NCBI GenBank assembly: GCA_050115015.1
Contig: JASFRI010000262.1
Span: forward strand, 1-6,125
Length of the DNA stretch: 6,125 nt
DNA from: JASFRI01 sp050115015
GTDB taxonomy: Bacteria; Acidobacteriota; Polarisedimenticolia; CBDVAL01
Reading direction: 5' to 3'
In this document: positions 1 to 6,125 of the stretch, in pieces
Numbering within the stretch: position 1 is the stretch's first letter
Layout of the letters: each line of letters starts with the position of its first letter
Made by a program: the position numbers and the translations under genes
Notes under the pieces: generated by a model
What the model saw: only the letters and a program-made list of their open reading frames with translations
Databases searched by the model: none
Told to the model about the DNA's origin: nothing

Positions 1-1
1 G

Positions 2-973
2 ATCGCGGAGTCGTCCAACGTCGGCGCGATCAAGGTGGGGACGCGGCTGAGCCCCGAGATCTTCTACCGCTATGTCCGTGCCTTCGGCTTCGGCGAGCGC
101 ACCGGCATCGGCCTGCCGGCGGAGGGCGACGGTCTGCTGCGGGCCCCGGCACACTGGTCGGGGCTGTCCCAGGCGTCCATGTCCATCGGGCAGGAGATCA
201 GCGTGACCCCGCTGCAGATCCTCCGGGCGGTCGCCGCCGTCGGGAACGGTGGGGTGCTGGTCCAGCCGTACATCGTCGCCACGGCGCCACGCCCGGATGC
301 AGCCCGGCGGGTGATCTCCCCCGCTACCGCGCGCACGCTGAACCTCCTGCTGGAAGGGGTCGTGGGGCACGGGACGGGGAAGCATGCGGCGGTGCCCGGC
401 TACCGCGTGGCCGGGAAGACCGGGACGGCCCAGAAGGCGGACGGCGCGAACGGCTACGGGGATCGCCACGTGGCCTCCTTCGTCGGCTACGTCCCCGCAC
501 GGGACCCGGCGCTGGCGATCCTGATCGTCCTGGACTCGCCGCGTGGCCCGTACCACGGCGGGGAGATCGCGGCGCCGGTGTTCCCGCGCGTCGCGCTGCC
601 GGCGCTACGCCGCCTGGGGGTGCCCCCCGATGTCCCGTCGGCCCACGCGCGAACGCTGACCCTCGTCCGCGGCCAGGAACCGCCGGCCCCCGCCTACCGG
701 GAGCAGCCCGCGGCGACGGCAACCCCGCGGAACGACGACGGGAACCCGCTCGTTCCCGACCTGGCCGGGAGCACGGCCCGCGAGGCGCTGGCGGCGCTGG
801 CGCGGGCCGGGCTGACCGCACGGATCCGCGGGGAGGGACGGGTGGCCTCCCAGGACCCCCCCGCCGGCCGTGCGGTCGCCGAGGGGTCCGCGGTACGGCT
901 ATTGCTGTCCAACCGGGTGCGCCGGGCCGGTGGCGAGACGCCGGCGGACGGCGGCCGGGAACGGGCGGGATGA
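2..973 (+). CDS. ftsI: FtsI-type septal peptidoglycan transpeptidase (PBP3 class), 3' part, with one C-terminal PASTA domain
   Basis: This is the C-terminal 323 residues of a class B penicillin-binding protein, which cross-links stem peptides at the division septum on the outer face of the inner membrane. The first complete codon is at base 2; the N-terminal membrane anchor, the dimerisation region and the catalytic SxxK serine lie upstream of the window. Visible motifs are SxN (SSN, bases 11-19), the family segment SIGQEISVTPLQ (about residues 61-72) and KTGT (bases 416-427). A low-complexity Pro/Ala linker follows, then a single PASTA domain (about bases 746-910, starting PLVPDLAGSTAREAL). 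A PASTA tail is absent from E. coli FtsI but known from several deltaproteobacterial-type and other FtsI proteins. The position just before murE supports FtsI rather than another PBP. The stop codon (TGA 971-973) overlaps an in-frame ATG of the murE frame (970), which I do not think is the real murE start. Confidence 0.95.
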   Translation: MAESSNVGAIKVGTRLSPEIFYRYVRAFGFGERTGIGLPAEGDGLLRAPAHWSGLSQASMSIGQEISVTPLQILRAVAAVGNGGVLVQPYIVATAPRPDAARRVISPATARTLNLLLEGVVGHGTGKHAAVPGYRVAGKTGTAQKADGANGYGDRHVASFVGYVPARDPALAILIVLDSPRGPYHGGEIAAPVFPRVALPALRRLGVPPDVPSAHARTLTLVRGQEPPAPAYREQPAATATPRNDDGNPLVPDLAGSTAREALAALARAGLTARIRGEGRVASQDPPAGRAVAEGSAVRLLLSNRVRRAGGETPADGGRERAG

Positions 974-1005
974 GCCCCGTTCACGGCGAGAGTGTGTATG
1001 GGATG

Positions 1006-1033
1006 CCACGGGAGCCGTGGGTGGATGACCACG
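1006..1033 (+). repeat. Small competing inverted repeats in the ftsI-murE spacer
   Basis: CCACGG (1006-1011) and CCGTGG (1015-1020) form a perfect 6-bp inverted repeat around a 3-base loop. A second CCACG at 1029-1033 can pair with the same CGTGG (1016-1020), so two alternative stems are possible. The element lies between the ftsI stop and the GGAGG at 1043. There is no T-run behind it, so it does not look like an intrinsic terminator. The pairing is seen directly; any role in the mRNA leader is inference, and short GC-rich repeats also arise by chance at this base composition. Confidence 0.4.
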
Positions 1034-1042
1034 CGCCCCGTC

Positions 1043-1047
1043 GGAGG
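1043..1047 (+). promoter_or_regulatory. Ribosome binding site that decides the murE start
   Basis: GGAGG is a full match to the anti-Shine-Dalgarno core and sits 6 bases before the TTG at 1054. The ATG at 970 and the ATG at 1003 have no comparable site. The GTG at 1021 has a shorter GGAG at 1011-1014, also 6 bases upstream. Confidence 0.7.
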
Positions 1048-1053
1048 CGAGGT

Positions 1054-2520
1054 TTGAGGCTGCGGGATCTGCTCCGGGAGATCGGCGAGCACGACGCCGA
1101 CGGTCCGCTCGACGTCGAGGTGGCGGACGTCCGCCACGACTCGCGGGCGGTGGAGCGTGGCGATCTGTTCGCGGCGATGCGCGGCGGACGGACGGACGGC
1201 AGTCGCTTCGCGGCGGAGGCGCTGCGTCGCGGCGCCGTCGCGGTGCTGTCGGCGGGGCCTCGTCCCGAGGGAGTCGACGGAGGGACCTGGGTCCGGGTGC
1301 CGGACGATCGCGTCGCGATGGCGCGGGCGGCCGCGGCGGTCCATGCCCACCCGAGCCGGGAGATCTCCGTGGTGGGGATCACCGGGACGAACGGGAAGAC
1401 GACGACCGCCTTTCTCCTGGAGGGCGTCCTCGCCGCCGCCGGACGACGCCCGGGGCTGCTCGGTACGGTGGCCTACCGCTGGAGCGGCCACCGGGAGGAG
1501 GCGACGCGCACGACGCCGGAGGCGACGGACCTGCAGCGGATGCTCCGACGGATGGTGGAGGCGGGCTGCGGCAGCGCGGTCCTGGAGGTCTCGTCCCATG
1601 CGCTGTCCCTGCGCCGGGTGGAGGCGACGGCGTTCCGCGTGGCGGTGTTCACGAACCTCTCGCGGGATCACCTGGACTATCACCGGGACCTGGAGGACTA
1701 CTTCGACGCGAAGGCGCTCCTCTTCGAGATGCTCGGCCCGGAGGCCACCGCGGTGATCAACGCGGACGATCCGCGGGGCCTCGCGCTGCGCGATCGCACG
1801 CGGGCGCGTGTCCTGACCTACGGCACGGGTGATGGGTGCGACGTGCGGCCGCGAGCCTGGACCTCGACCTTCGACGGGACCCGCGCCCTCCTGACGACCC
1901 CCGCCGGGGAGATGAATGTACAGACACCGTTGCCGGGGCTTCCGAACCTCCAGAACGTCATGGCTGCGGTGACGGCGGGGATCGCCCTCGGTTGCGGGAC
2001 GGAGGCCCTGGTCGAGGGCATCCGCGGGACCGCGACGGTGCCGGGGCGGTTCGAGCGCATCCGGAACGATCGGGGCTTCGAGGTGATCGTGGACTACGCC
2101 CATTCCGACGACGCCCTCCGGAACCTCCTGGCAACCGTCCGCTCCCTCTCCCCGCGACGGGTGATCGCCGTGTTCGGCTGCGGCGGGGATCGGGACCGGG
2201 AGAAGCGGGCCCTCATGGGCCGGGCGGCCGGCATCGGTAGCGACGTGGCGATCCTGACGTCGGACAATCCGCGCGGCGAGGACCCTGCCGCCATCGCCGC
2301 GGCGGCGGAGGCCGGGCTGAAGGCCGCCCGCGCGGAGGTGGAGTACGAGGTGGAGCTGGACCGCCGCGAGGCCATTCGCCGTGCGCTGTCCCTGGCGCGT
2401 CCAGGCGACGCGGTGGTGATCGCAGGAAAGGGGCATGAACGTGACCAGATCATCGGAGACCGGGTGCTCCCCTTCGACGACCGCGAGGTCTGCCGGGAGT
2501 TCCTGGAGACCGGTGGTTGA
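1054..2520 (+). CDS. murE: UDP-MurNAc-L-Ala-D-Glu:meso-diaminopimelate ligase
   Basis: This cytoplasmic ATP-dependent ligase adds the third stem-peptide residue to UDP-MurNAc-L-Ala-D-Glu. From the TTG start it has 488 residues, normal for the family. Motifs, numbered from this start: DSR near the N-terminus, P-loop GITGTNGKTTT (about 108-118), TTP (153-155), EVSSHAL (from 178), SRDH with D205-H206, the carbamylated-lysine position K220 in FDAKALLFE, DYAHSDDAL (from 347), DNPRGEDP (404-411) and GKGHE (458-462). DNPR, with G458 and E462, is the signature of meso-DAP rather than lysine addition. The start is a choice. An ATG at 970 in the ftsI stop overlap would give 516 residues, but the extra 28 codons have weaker third-position GC (20 of 28, against 26 of the next 28), and family N-termini begin close to LRLRDLL. 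A GTG at 1021 (499 residues) is the other option. DYAHSDDAL replaces the common DYAHTPDAL. Confidence 0.95.
   Translation: MRLRDLLREIGEHDADGPLDVEVADVRHDSRAVERGDLFAAMRGGRTDGSRFAAEALRRGAVAVLSAGPRPEGVDGGTWVRVPDDRVAMARAAAAVHAHPSREISVVGITGTNGKTTTAFLLEGVLAAAGRRPGLLGTVAYRWSGHREEATRTTPEATDLQRMLRRMVEAGCGSAVLEVSSHALSLRRVEATAFRVAVFTNLSRDHLDYHRDLEDYFDAKALLFEMLGPEATAVINADDPRGLALRDRTRARVLTYGTGDGCDVRPRAWTSTFDGTRALLTTPAGEMNVQTPLPGLPNLQNVMAAVTAGIALGCGTEALVEGIRGTATVPGRFERIRNDRGFEVIVDYAHSDDALRNLLATVRSLSPRRVIAVFGCGGDRDREKRALMGRAAGIGSDVAILTSDNPRGEDPAAIAAAAEAGLKAARAEVEYEVELDRREAIRRALSLARPGDAVVIAGKGHERDQIIGDRVLPFDDREVCREFLETGG
2505..2508 (+). promoter_or_regulatory. Ribosome binding site for murF inside the murE end
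   Basis: GGAG lies 4 bases before the GTG at 2513, and a second GGGAG is at 2495-2499. Both are within the last codons of murE, as expected for translational coupling of overlapping genes. The short spacing makes this a moderate-quality site. Confidence 0.5.
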
Positions 2521-3901
2521 GCTGACGCTGGCCGGGGCGGCCTCCGCCATGGGCGGCCGCCTGACGGGGAACGGCGGCGACGTCGTCCCGTCGGGGTACA
2601 GCATCGACAGCCGCACGCTGAGGCGGGGCGATCTGTTCTTCGCACTGGTGGGTCCGAACCACGATGGTCACCGTTTCGCCGGGGCAGCGGCGGATGCCGG
2701 GGCCTGCGCCCTGGTGGCCGACCGGGAGATGGACCTGCCGGTGCCGGTCCTCCAGGTCGCCGACACGACCCGGGGACTCCAGGATCTGGCCTCTCATGTC
2801 CGGCGGCGCCCCGACCTCAAGGTCGTCGGCATCACCGGGAGCGCCGGCAAGACCACCGCAAAGGAGATGACCTATGCGGTGGTCTCGGGCCTGTCCCCCG
2901 CCTATCGCTCGCAGGGGAACCTGAACAACCTCTACGGTCTGCCGCTGTCCCTGCTGCGGATGCCCGCGAGCACCCACGTGGCGGTCCTGGAGATGGGCAT
3001 GAGCTACGCGGGGGAGCTGCGGCGCCTCACCCGGATCGCACGGCCGGACGTCGGCGTCCTTCTCAACGTGGGACGGGCCCACCTCCAGAACTTCGTCTCG
3101 GTGCAGGAGATCGCTCAGGCCAAGGCCGAGCTGTTCGAGGAGATGGGATCCGGAGGAACGGGGATCTTCAACGCCGACGACGAGCTGGTGCGGCGGGTGG
3201 CGGATCGGTTCTCGGGGTTCACCTTCACCTTCGCCATCGATCGGGACGCGGATCTGCGGGCGACCCGGGTGACCCCCGAGGGCTTCGCGGGAACGCGGTT
3301 CCGCGTCGTGCACGGCAACGCGGGGATCGAGGGACGCATCCCCTTCCTCGGGGTGCATCACGTCTACAACGCGCTGGCCGCCCTCGCGGTCGGCTACATG
3401 CTCGGCGGGGATCTGGCGGGGATGATGGAGAGCCTCGAACAGATCGCCCCGCTGCCGGGGCGGGGCGAGCGGCTGCAGCTCCCTGGTGACATCCGCCTGA
3501 TCGACGACACGTACAACTCCAACCCCGCGGCGCTGCGCCGGGCCATCGGTGCCCTCGTGGCTGCGGCGCCGGCGGGCTCGAGGCGGGTCCTGGTCACCGG
3601 AGACATGCTGGAGCTCGGGGACCACGGACCCGCGGCACACCAGGAGGCGGGGCGACACGCGGCGGAGGCCCGGCTCGAGGTGGTCGTGGCGGTGGGACCT
3701 CTCTCGGAACAGACCGCCGAGTCGGCCGGGGAAGGCGGTGTCGCGACGGTGGTCCACCTTCCCGACTCGGAGGAGGCGGCCGCCGCGGTGGCGGACCTCG
3801 TGAGGCCCGGGGACACGGTGCTTGTGAAGGGATCTCGAGGGATGAGGATGGAGCGGGTCGTGCAGGCGCTGCAGGTGCGCGCCGCCGGCGCGCAGGGCTG
3901 A
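2513..3901 (+). CDS. murF: UDP-MurNAc-tripeptide:D-alanyl-D-alanine ligase
   Basis: This cytoplasmic ligase attaches D-Ala-D-Ala to UDP-MurNAc-tripeptide, completing the pentapeptide. From the GTG at 2513 it has 462 residues, typical for MurF, and begins with the family pattern VELTLAGAASAMGG. Motifs: DSR and GDLFFAL in the N-terminal UDP-binding domain, P-loop GITGSAGKTT (106-115), NLNNLYGLPLSLL (from 136), EMGMS (from 160), NVGRAHLQNF (185-194), the carbamylated-lysine position K204 in AKAELFEE, DTYNSNP (332-338), GDMLELG and VKGSRGMRMERVV near the C-terminus (K439). An ATG at 2435 would add 26 residues, but these lie wholly within murE and match nothing expected, so I reject it. The gene overlaps murE by 8 bases, implying coupled translation. 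Unusual residues are Q192 where most family members have Glu, and R188 where Pro or Ala is common. Neither affects a P-loop residue. Confidence 0.95.
   Translation: MVELTLAGAASAMGGRLTGNGGDVVPSGYSIDSRTLRRGDLFFALVGPNHDGHRFAGAAADAGACALVADREMDLPVPVLQVADTTRGLQDLASHVRRRPDLKVVGITGSAGKTTAKEMTYAVVSGLSPAYRSQGNLNNLYGLPLSLLRMPASTHVAVLEMGMSYAGELRRLTRIARPDVGVLLNVGRAHLQNFVSVQEIAQAKAELFEEMGSGGTGIFNADDELVRRVADRFSGFTFTFAIDRDADLRATRVTPEGFAGTRFRVVHGNAGIEGRIPFLGVHHVYNALAALAVGYMLGGDLAGMMESLEQIAPLPGRGERLQLPGDIRLIDDTYNSNPAALRRAIGALVAAAPAGSRRVLVTGDMLELGDHGPAAHQEAGRHAAEARLEVVVAVGPLSEQTAESAGEGGVATVVHLPDSEEAAAAVADLVRPGDTVLVKGSRGMRMERVVQALQVRAAGAQG
3876..3894 (+). repeat. Perfect GC-rich hairpin at the murF end, just before mraY
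   Basis: TGCGCGCC (3876-3883) and GGCGCGCA (3887-3894) form a perfect 8-bp inverted repeat with a 3-base loop (GCC). It lies in the last codons of murF, ends 4 bases before the murF stop codon and 13 bases before the mraY ATG, and its 3' arm touches the only weak Shine-Dalgarno candidate (AGGG, 3894-3897). No T-run follows, so it is not an intrinsic terminator. A role in mraY translation is inference, and Ala/Gly/Arg codons at this GC content can produce such repeats by chance. Confidence 0.5.
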
Positions 3902-3907
3902 TCGCGG

Positions 3908-4993
3908 ATGCTCTACTACCTGCTCTATCCGCTGCACGAGCAGGTGGGGGCGTTCAACGTGTTCCGGTACATCACGTTCCGGGGCGCGCTGGCGGCGCTG
4001 ACGGCGCTGCTGCTCAGCCTGACACTGGGAGACTGGGTGATCCGGAGGTTGCAGGAGATGCAGGTCGGACAGAGCATCCGGGCCGAGGGGCCGCAGACCC
4101 ATCACGCGAAGGCGGGCACCCCCACCATGGGGGGCCTGCTGATCGTCGCGGCGGTGGTGATCCCGACGCTGCTCTGGGTCGACCTTAGGAACCACCTGAT
4201 CTGGGTGCTGCTCGGATCGACGGTGCTGTTCGCGATGGTCGGGTTCTGGGACGATTACCTCAAGGTCATCCGCCGGCGCTCGGAAGGGCTGCGCCCGCGG
4301 GCGAAGTTCGCCCTCCAGGTCCTCGTGGCCCTCGGCGTGGGGGTCGCGCTGGTCTGGCTGTCGGAGATCGGCAGCTTCAGCACGGTGCTGTCGGTGCCGT
4401 TCTTCAAGAGCTTCCGTCCCGACCTCGGCTGGTTCTACGTGGCGTTCATCGTCCTGGTCCTGGTCGGCTCCGCGAACGCGGTGAACCTGACCGACGGCCT
4501 GGACGGGCTGGCCATCGGGTCGGTCCTCATCGCATCGGGCACGTTCGGCATCCTGACGTACGTGGCGGGCAACGCGATCGTCGCCGACTACCTCGCGGTG
4601 GAGAACGTGAAGCAGGCCGGGGAGCTGACGATCTTCTGCGGCGCGCTGGTGGGGGCCTCCCTGGGCTTCCTGTGGTTCAACTGCAATCCGGCGCAGGTGT
4701 TCATGGGGGATGTCGGATCCGTGGCGCTGGGCGGCGCCATCGGAACGCTGGCGGTCCTGATCAAGCAGGAGGTACTCCTCCTGCTGGTGGGCGGCCTGTT
4801 CGTCTTGGAGGCGGCCTCGGTGATCCTGCAGGTGGCCTCCTTCCGGATGACCGGCAGGCGGATCTTCCGGATGGCGCCGATCCACCACCACTTCGAGCTG
4901 ATGGGATGGGCGGAGCCCAAGGTGATCATCCGGCTGTGGATCCTGGCGTTGATCTTCTCGCTGCTGGCGCTGTCGACCCTGAAGCTGCGGTAA
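3908..4993 (+). CDS. mraY: Phospho-N-acetylmuramoyl-pentapeptide transferase (lipid I synthase)
   Basis: This polytopic inner-membrane enzyme transfers phospho-MurNAc-pentapeptide from UDP to undecaprenyl phosphate, making lipid I. It has 361 residues, essentially the family length (E. coli 360). The N-terminus MLYYLLYPL and the run AFNVFRYITFR are typical. Motifs: HHAKAGTPTMGG (65-76), the catalytic/Mg-binding pair D115-D116 with K119 in DDYLK, NAVNLTDGLDGLAIG (from 190), the third catalytic aspartate D268 in FMGDVGS, the HHH of PIHHHFELMGW (326-328), and the ending LSTLKLR. About ten hydrophobic segments are visible, for example near residues 27-45, 75-92, 97-113, 133-150, 173-189, 234-252 and 338-356. 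The ATG start lies 6 bases after the murF stop and has only a weak AGGG about 10 bases upstream, so expression probably depends on ribosomes finishing murF. All key residues are present. Confidence 0.97.
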   Translation: MLYYLLYPLHEQVGAFNVFRYITFRGALAALTALLLSLTLGDWVIRRLQEMQVGQSIRAEGPQTHHAKAGTPTMGGLLIVAAVVIPTLLWVDLRNHLIWVLLGSTVLFAMVGFWDDYLKVIRRRSEGLRPRAKFALQVLVALGVGVALVWLSEIGSFSTVLSVPFFKSFRPDLGWFYVAFIVLVLVGSANAVNLTDGLDGLAIGSVLIASGTFGILTYVAGNAIVADYLAVENVKQAGELTIFCGALVGASLGFLWFNCNPAQVFMGDVGSVALGGAIGTLAVLIKQEVLLLLVGGLFVLEAASVILQVASFRMTGRRIFRMAPIHHHFELMGWAEPKVIIRLWILALIFSLLALSTLKLR

Positions 4994-5002
4994 CGGTTCG
5001 AG

Positions 5003-5028
5003 ATCCACAGGTGTGGATTGCCTGTGGA
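5003..5028 (+). repeat. Overlapping, mutually exclusive inverted repeats in the mraY-murD gap
   Basis: In the 61-base gap, ATCCACA (5003-5009) and TGTGGAT (5012-5018) form a perfect 7-bp inverted repeat around GG. The overlapping TCCACAGG (5004-5011) also pairs perfectly with CCTGTGGA (5021-5028) around a 9-base loop. The two stems share an arm and cannot form together. ATCCACA is also the core of the DnaA-box consensus TTATCCACA; both arms match 7 of 9 bases, head to head. No T-run follows, so this is not a standard terminator. Function is unknown: a protein-binding operator or a leader structure for murD are both possible. Confidence 0.5.
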
Positions 5029-5054
5029 AGGTGTCGCGGACGGCGGCGCCGGAG

Positions 5055-6125
5055 ATGAAGAAAGAGCGGATGACCGCGACGATGAAGGAACGGAATCTGG
5101 ACACGACCGCGCCGGACCTCTCCGGAGCCAGGGTCGTCGTGGCCGGTCTCGGCAGGAGCGGCCTGGCTGTCGCGCGCTTCCTCGCGTCGCGTGGCGCCCG
5201 CGTGCACGCCTCCGACGTCCGCCCGGTCTCCGAGCTCGAGGAGGAGGCCGCGGCGATCGACGCGATGGGTGCCGGCGTCGAGACCGGAGGCCATGTGCCG
5301 GAGCGCTTCGCCGAATCCGACCTCGTCGTGGTCAGCCCGGGGGTGCCGCTGGCGGTGCCCGCCCTGGCGGCGGCCCGGAACGCCGGCGTGCCGATCTGGG
5401 CCGAGGTGGAGCTCGCGGCACGCTTTCTGCGGGGCCCGCTGATCGGGGTGACCGGGTCGAACGGCAAGAGCACCGTCGTCTCGCTGATCGCGCACCTCCT
5501 GGAGGCCGCCGGCCGGGAGGCCGTCGCCTGCGGCAACCTGGGCACCCCGCTGATCTCCCTGGTGGAGGACGACCGGGAGTCCCGCTGGTACGTGGTGGAG
5601 CTCTCGTCCTTCCAGCTCGAGGGGATCCGGTCGCTGCGTCCCCACATCGCGGTGGTCACGAACCTGACACCGGATCACCAGGATCGCTATCCGTCCCTGG
5701 CCGAGTACGGCGAGGCGAAGGCCCGGATCTTCCGGAACCAGGACGGCGCCGACCATGCGATCCTGAACGCCGACGATCCCCTCGTGGCGACCATGGGCGA
5801 CCGGCATGGCGGTCCGCGTCGCTGGCTCTTCTCCGGATCCGGACGGGCGGGGGCGGCGGCGGTGCTGCGGGACGGGCGCCTGCTCCTGGTGGATCCGGGG
5901 ACGGTGCTCCTGGACGCCGCGGAGCTGCCGATCGCCGGGCGCCACAACGTGGAAAACGCCCTGGCGGCAAGCCTGGCCGCGAGCCTGGCCGGCGCCGGGG
6001 CCGGTGCCCTGGCCGCGGGCCTGCGGTCGTTCCGGGGCCTCCCGCACCGGATGGAGGTGGTCGGCGAGGCCGCGGGGGTCGTCTGGTACAACGACTCGAA
6101 GGCCACGAACCTCGGCGCCACCCGC
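5055..6125 (+). CDS. murD: UDP-MurNAc-L-alanine:D-glutamate ligase, 5' part
   Basis: This cytoplasmic ATP-dependent ligase adds D-Glu to UDP-MurNAc-L-Ala. The frame is open to the last base, giving 357 residues; roughly 100 C-terminal residues are outside the window. Motifs, numbered from ATG 5055: a Rossmann-like VVVAGLGRSG soon after the start, VSPGVPL, P-loop GVTGSNGKST (131-140), GNLGTPL, ELSSFQLEG (from 182), TPDHQDRY with D207-H208, the carbamylated-lysine position K222 in GEAKARIF, NADDP, GRHNVENA (from 295), LPHRME (H331-R332) and NDSKATN (346-352). The start is uncertain. ATGs at 5055, 5070 and 5082 are all in frame. The purine-rich GGAGATGAAGAAAGAG (5051-5066) favours 5070 as much as 5055, while 5082 is nearest the conserved core. 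The homologous N-terminus begins near DLSGARVVV (5115). An alanine/leucine-rich run at about residues 302-321 is compositionally simple but in frame. Confidence 0.95.
   Translation, partial: MKKERMTATMKERNLDTTAPDLSGARVVVAGLGRSGLAVARFLASRGARVHASDVRPVSELEEEAAAIDAMGAGVETGGHVPERFAESDLVVVSPGVPLAVPALAAARNAGVPIWAEVELAARFLRGPLIGVTGSNGKSTVVSLIAHLLEAAGREAVACGNLGTPLISLVEDDRESRWYVVELSSFQLEGIRSLRPHIAVVTNLTPDHQDRYPSLAEYGEAKARIFRNQDGADHAILNADDPLVATMGDRHGGPRRWLFSGSGRAGAAAVLRDGRLLLVDPGTVLLDAAELPIAGRHNVENALAASLAASLAGAGAGALAAGLRSFRGLPHRMEVVGEAAGVVWYNDSKATNLGATR

Noticed and set aside
980..1002. Possible promoter before murE (TTCACG at 980 and TATGGG at 997)
   Set aside because: The spacing is 11 bases rather than about 17 and the -10 match is only three of six bases, so it is not supportable.
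2435..2512. Upstream ATG start for murF giving 488 residues
   Set aside because: The added 26 residues lie entirely inside the murE coding sequence and match no MurF N-terminus; GTG 2513 gives the typical start and length.
694..2616. A 640-codon open frame on the - strand across ftsI and murE
   Set aside because: Same cause: an antisense shadow in high-GC sequence with biased composition and no motifs, opposite two well-supported genes.
3876..3907. Intrinsic terminator after murF
   Set aside because: The stem is strong but no T-run follows and mraY begins 13 bases later; a full terminator here would cut an essential operon.
2450..5659. A 1069-codon open frame on the - strand across murF, mraY and murD
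   Set aside because: The translation is low-complexity and rich in Arg, His, Pro, Asp and Gln, with no recognisable domain. It runs antisense to three unmistakable genes and is explained by the G/C third-position bias, which removes stop codons from an antisense frame.
5949..6021. Tandem repeat in murD (Ala/Leu-rich, LAASLAASLAG)
   Set aside because: Only about two imperfect 12-base units, in frame in an expected helical segment between the conserved GRHNVEN and LPHRME motifs; ordinary low complexity.
4926..6047. A 373-codon - strand open frame opposite murD
   Set aside because: It is antisense to murD, whose motifs run without a break through the whole stretch, and it has no recognisable family features.

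Overview
The window is an ordinary, compact stretch of a bacterial division and cell wall (dcw) gene cluster. All genes are on the + strand in the classical order ftsI (3' part) - murE - murF - mraY - murD (5' part). Each gene is identified by family motifs read directly from the translation. I found no mobile element, CRISPR array, RNA gene or unknown protein family, and no sign of an undescribed system. The points worth a second look are in start sites and in short inverted repeats at gene junctions.

Layout: bases 2-973 encode the end of FtsI, from the SxN motif of the transpeptidase through one C-terminal PASTA domain. Bases 974-1053 are probably an untranslated 80-base spacer with small inverted repeats and a strong GGAGG ribosome binding site, leading to murE at a TTG start (1054-2520). 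murF (2513-3901) begins at a GTG inside the end of murE. mraY (3908-4993) follows six bases after murF. A 61-base gap (4994-5054) with two mutually exclusive inverted repeats precedes murD, which runs off the window at 6125 with its reading frame intact.

How the genes work together: MurD adds D-Glu to UDP-MurNAc-L-Ala. MurE adds the third residue, predicted to be meso-diaminopimelate from its DNPR motif, and MurF adds D-Ala-D-Ala. MraY moves the finished phospho-MurNAc-pentapeptide to undecaprenyl phosphate to make lipid I. FtsI cross-links the peptides at the division septum. The tight spacing suggests one transcript. I see no convincing promoter or terminator inside the window.

Organism: base composition is very GC-rich (about 70% by eye) with a strong G/C third-position bias. 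A meso-DAP type MurE, a 361-residue MraY and an FtsI with a single PASTA domain fit a diderm outside the Gammaproteobacteria, such as a deltaproteobacterial-type lineage or another high-GC phylum (Methylomirabilota, Rokubacteria, Binatota, Acidobacteriota). This placement is inference only; nothing in the window fixes the phylum.
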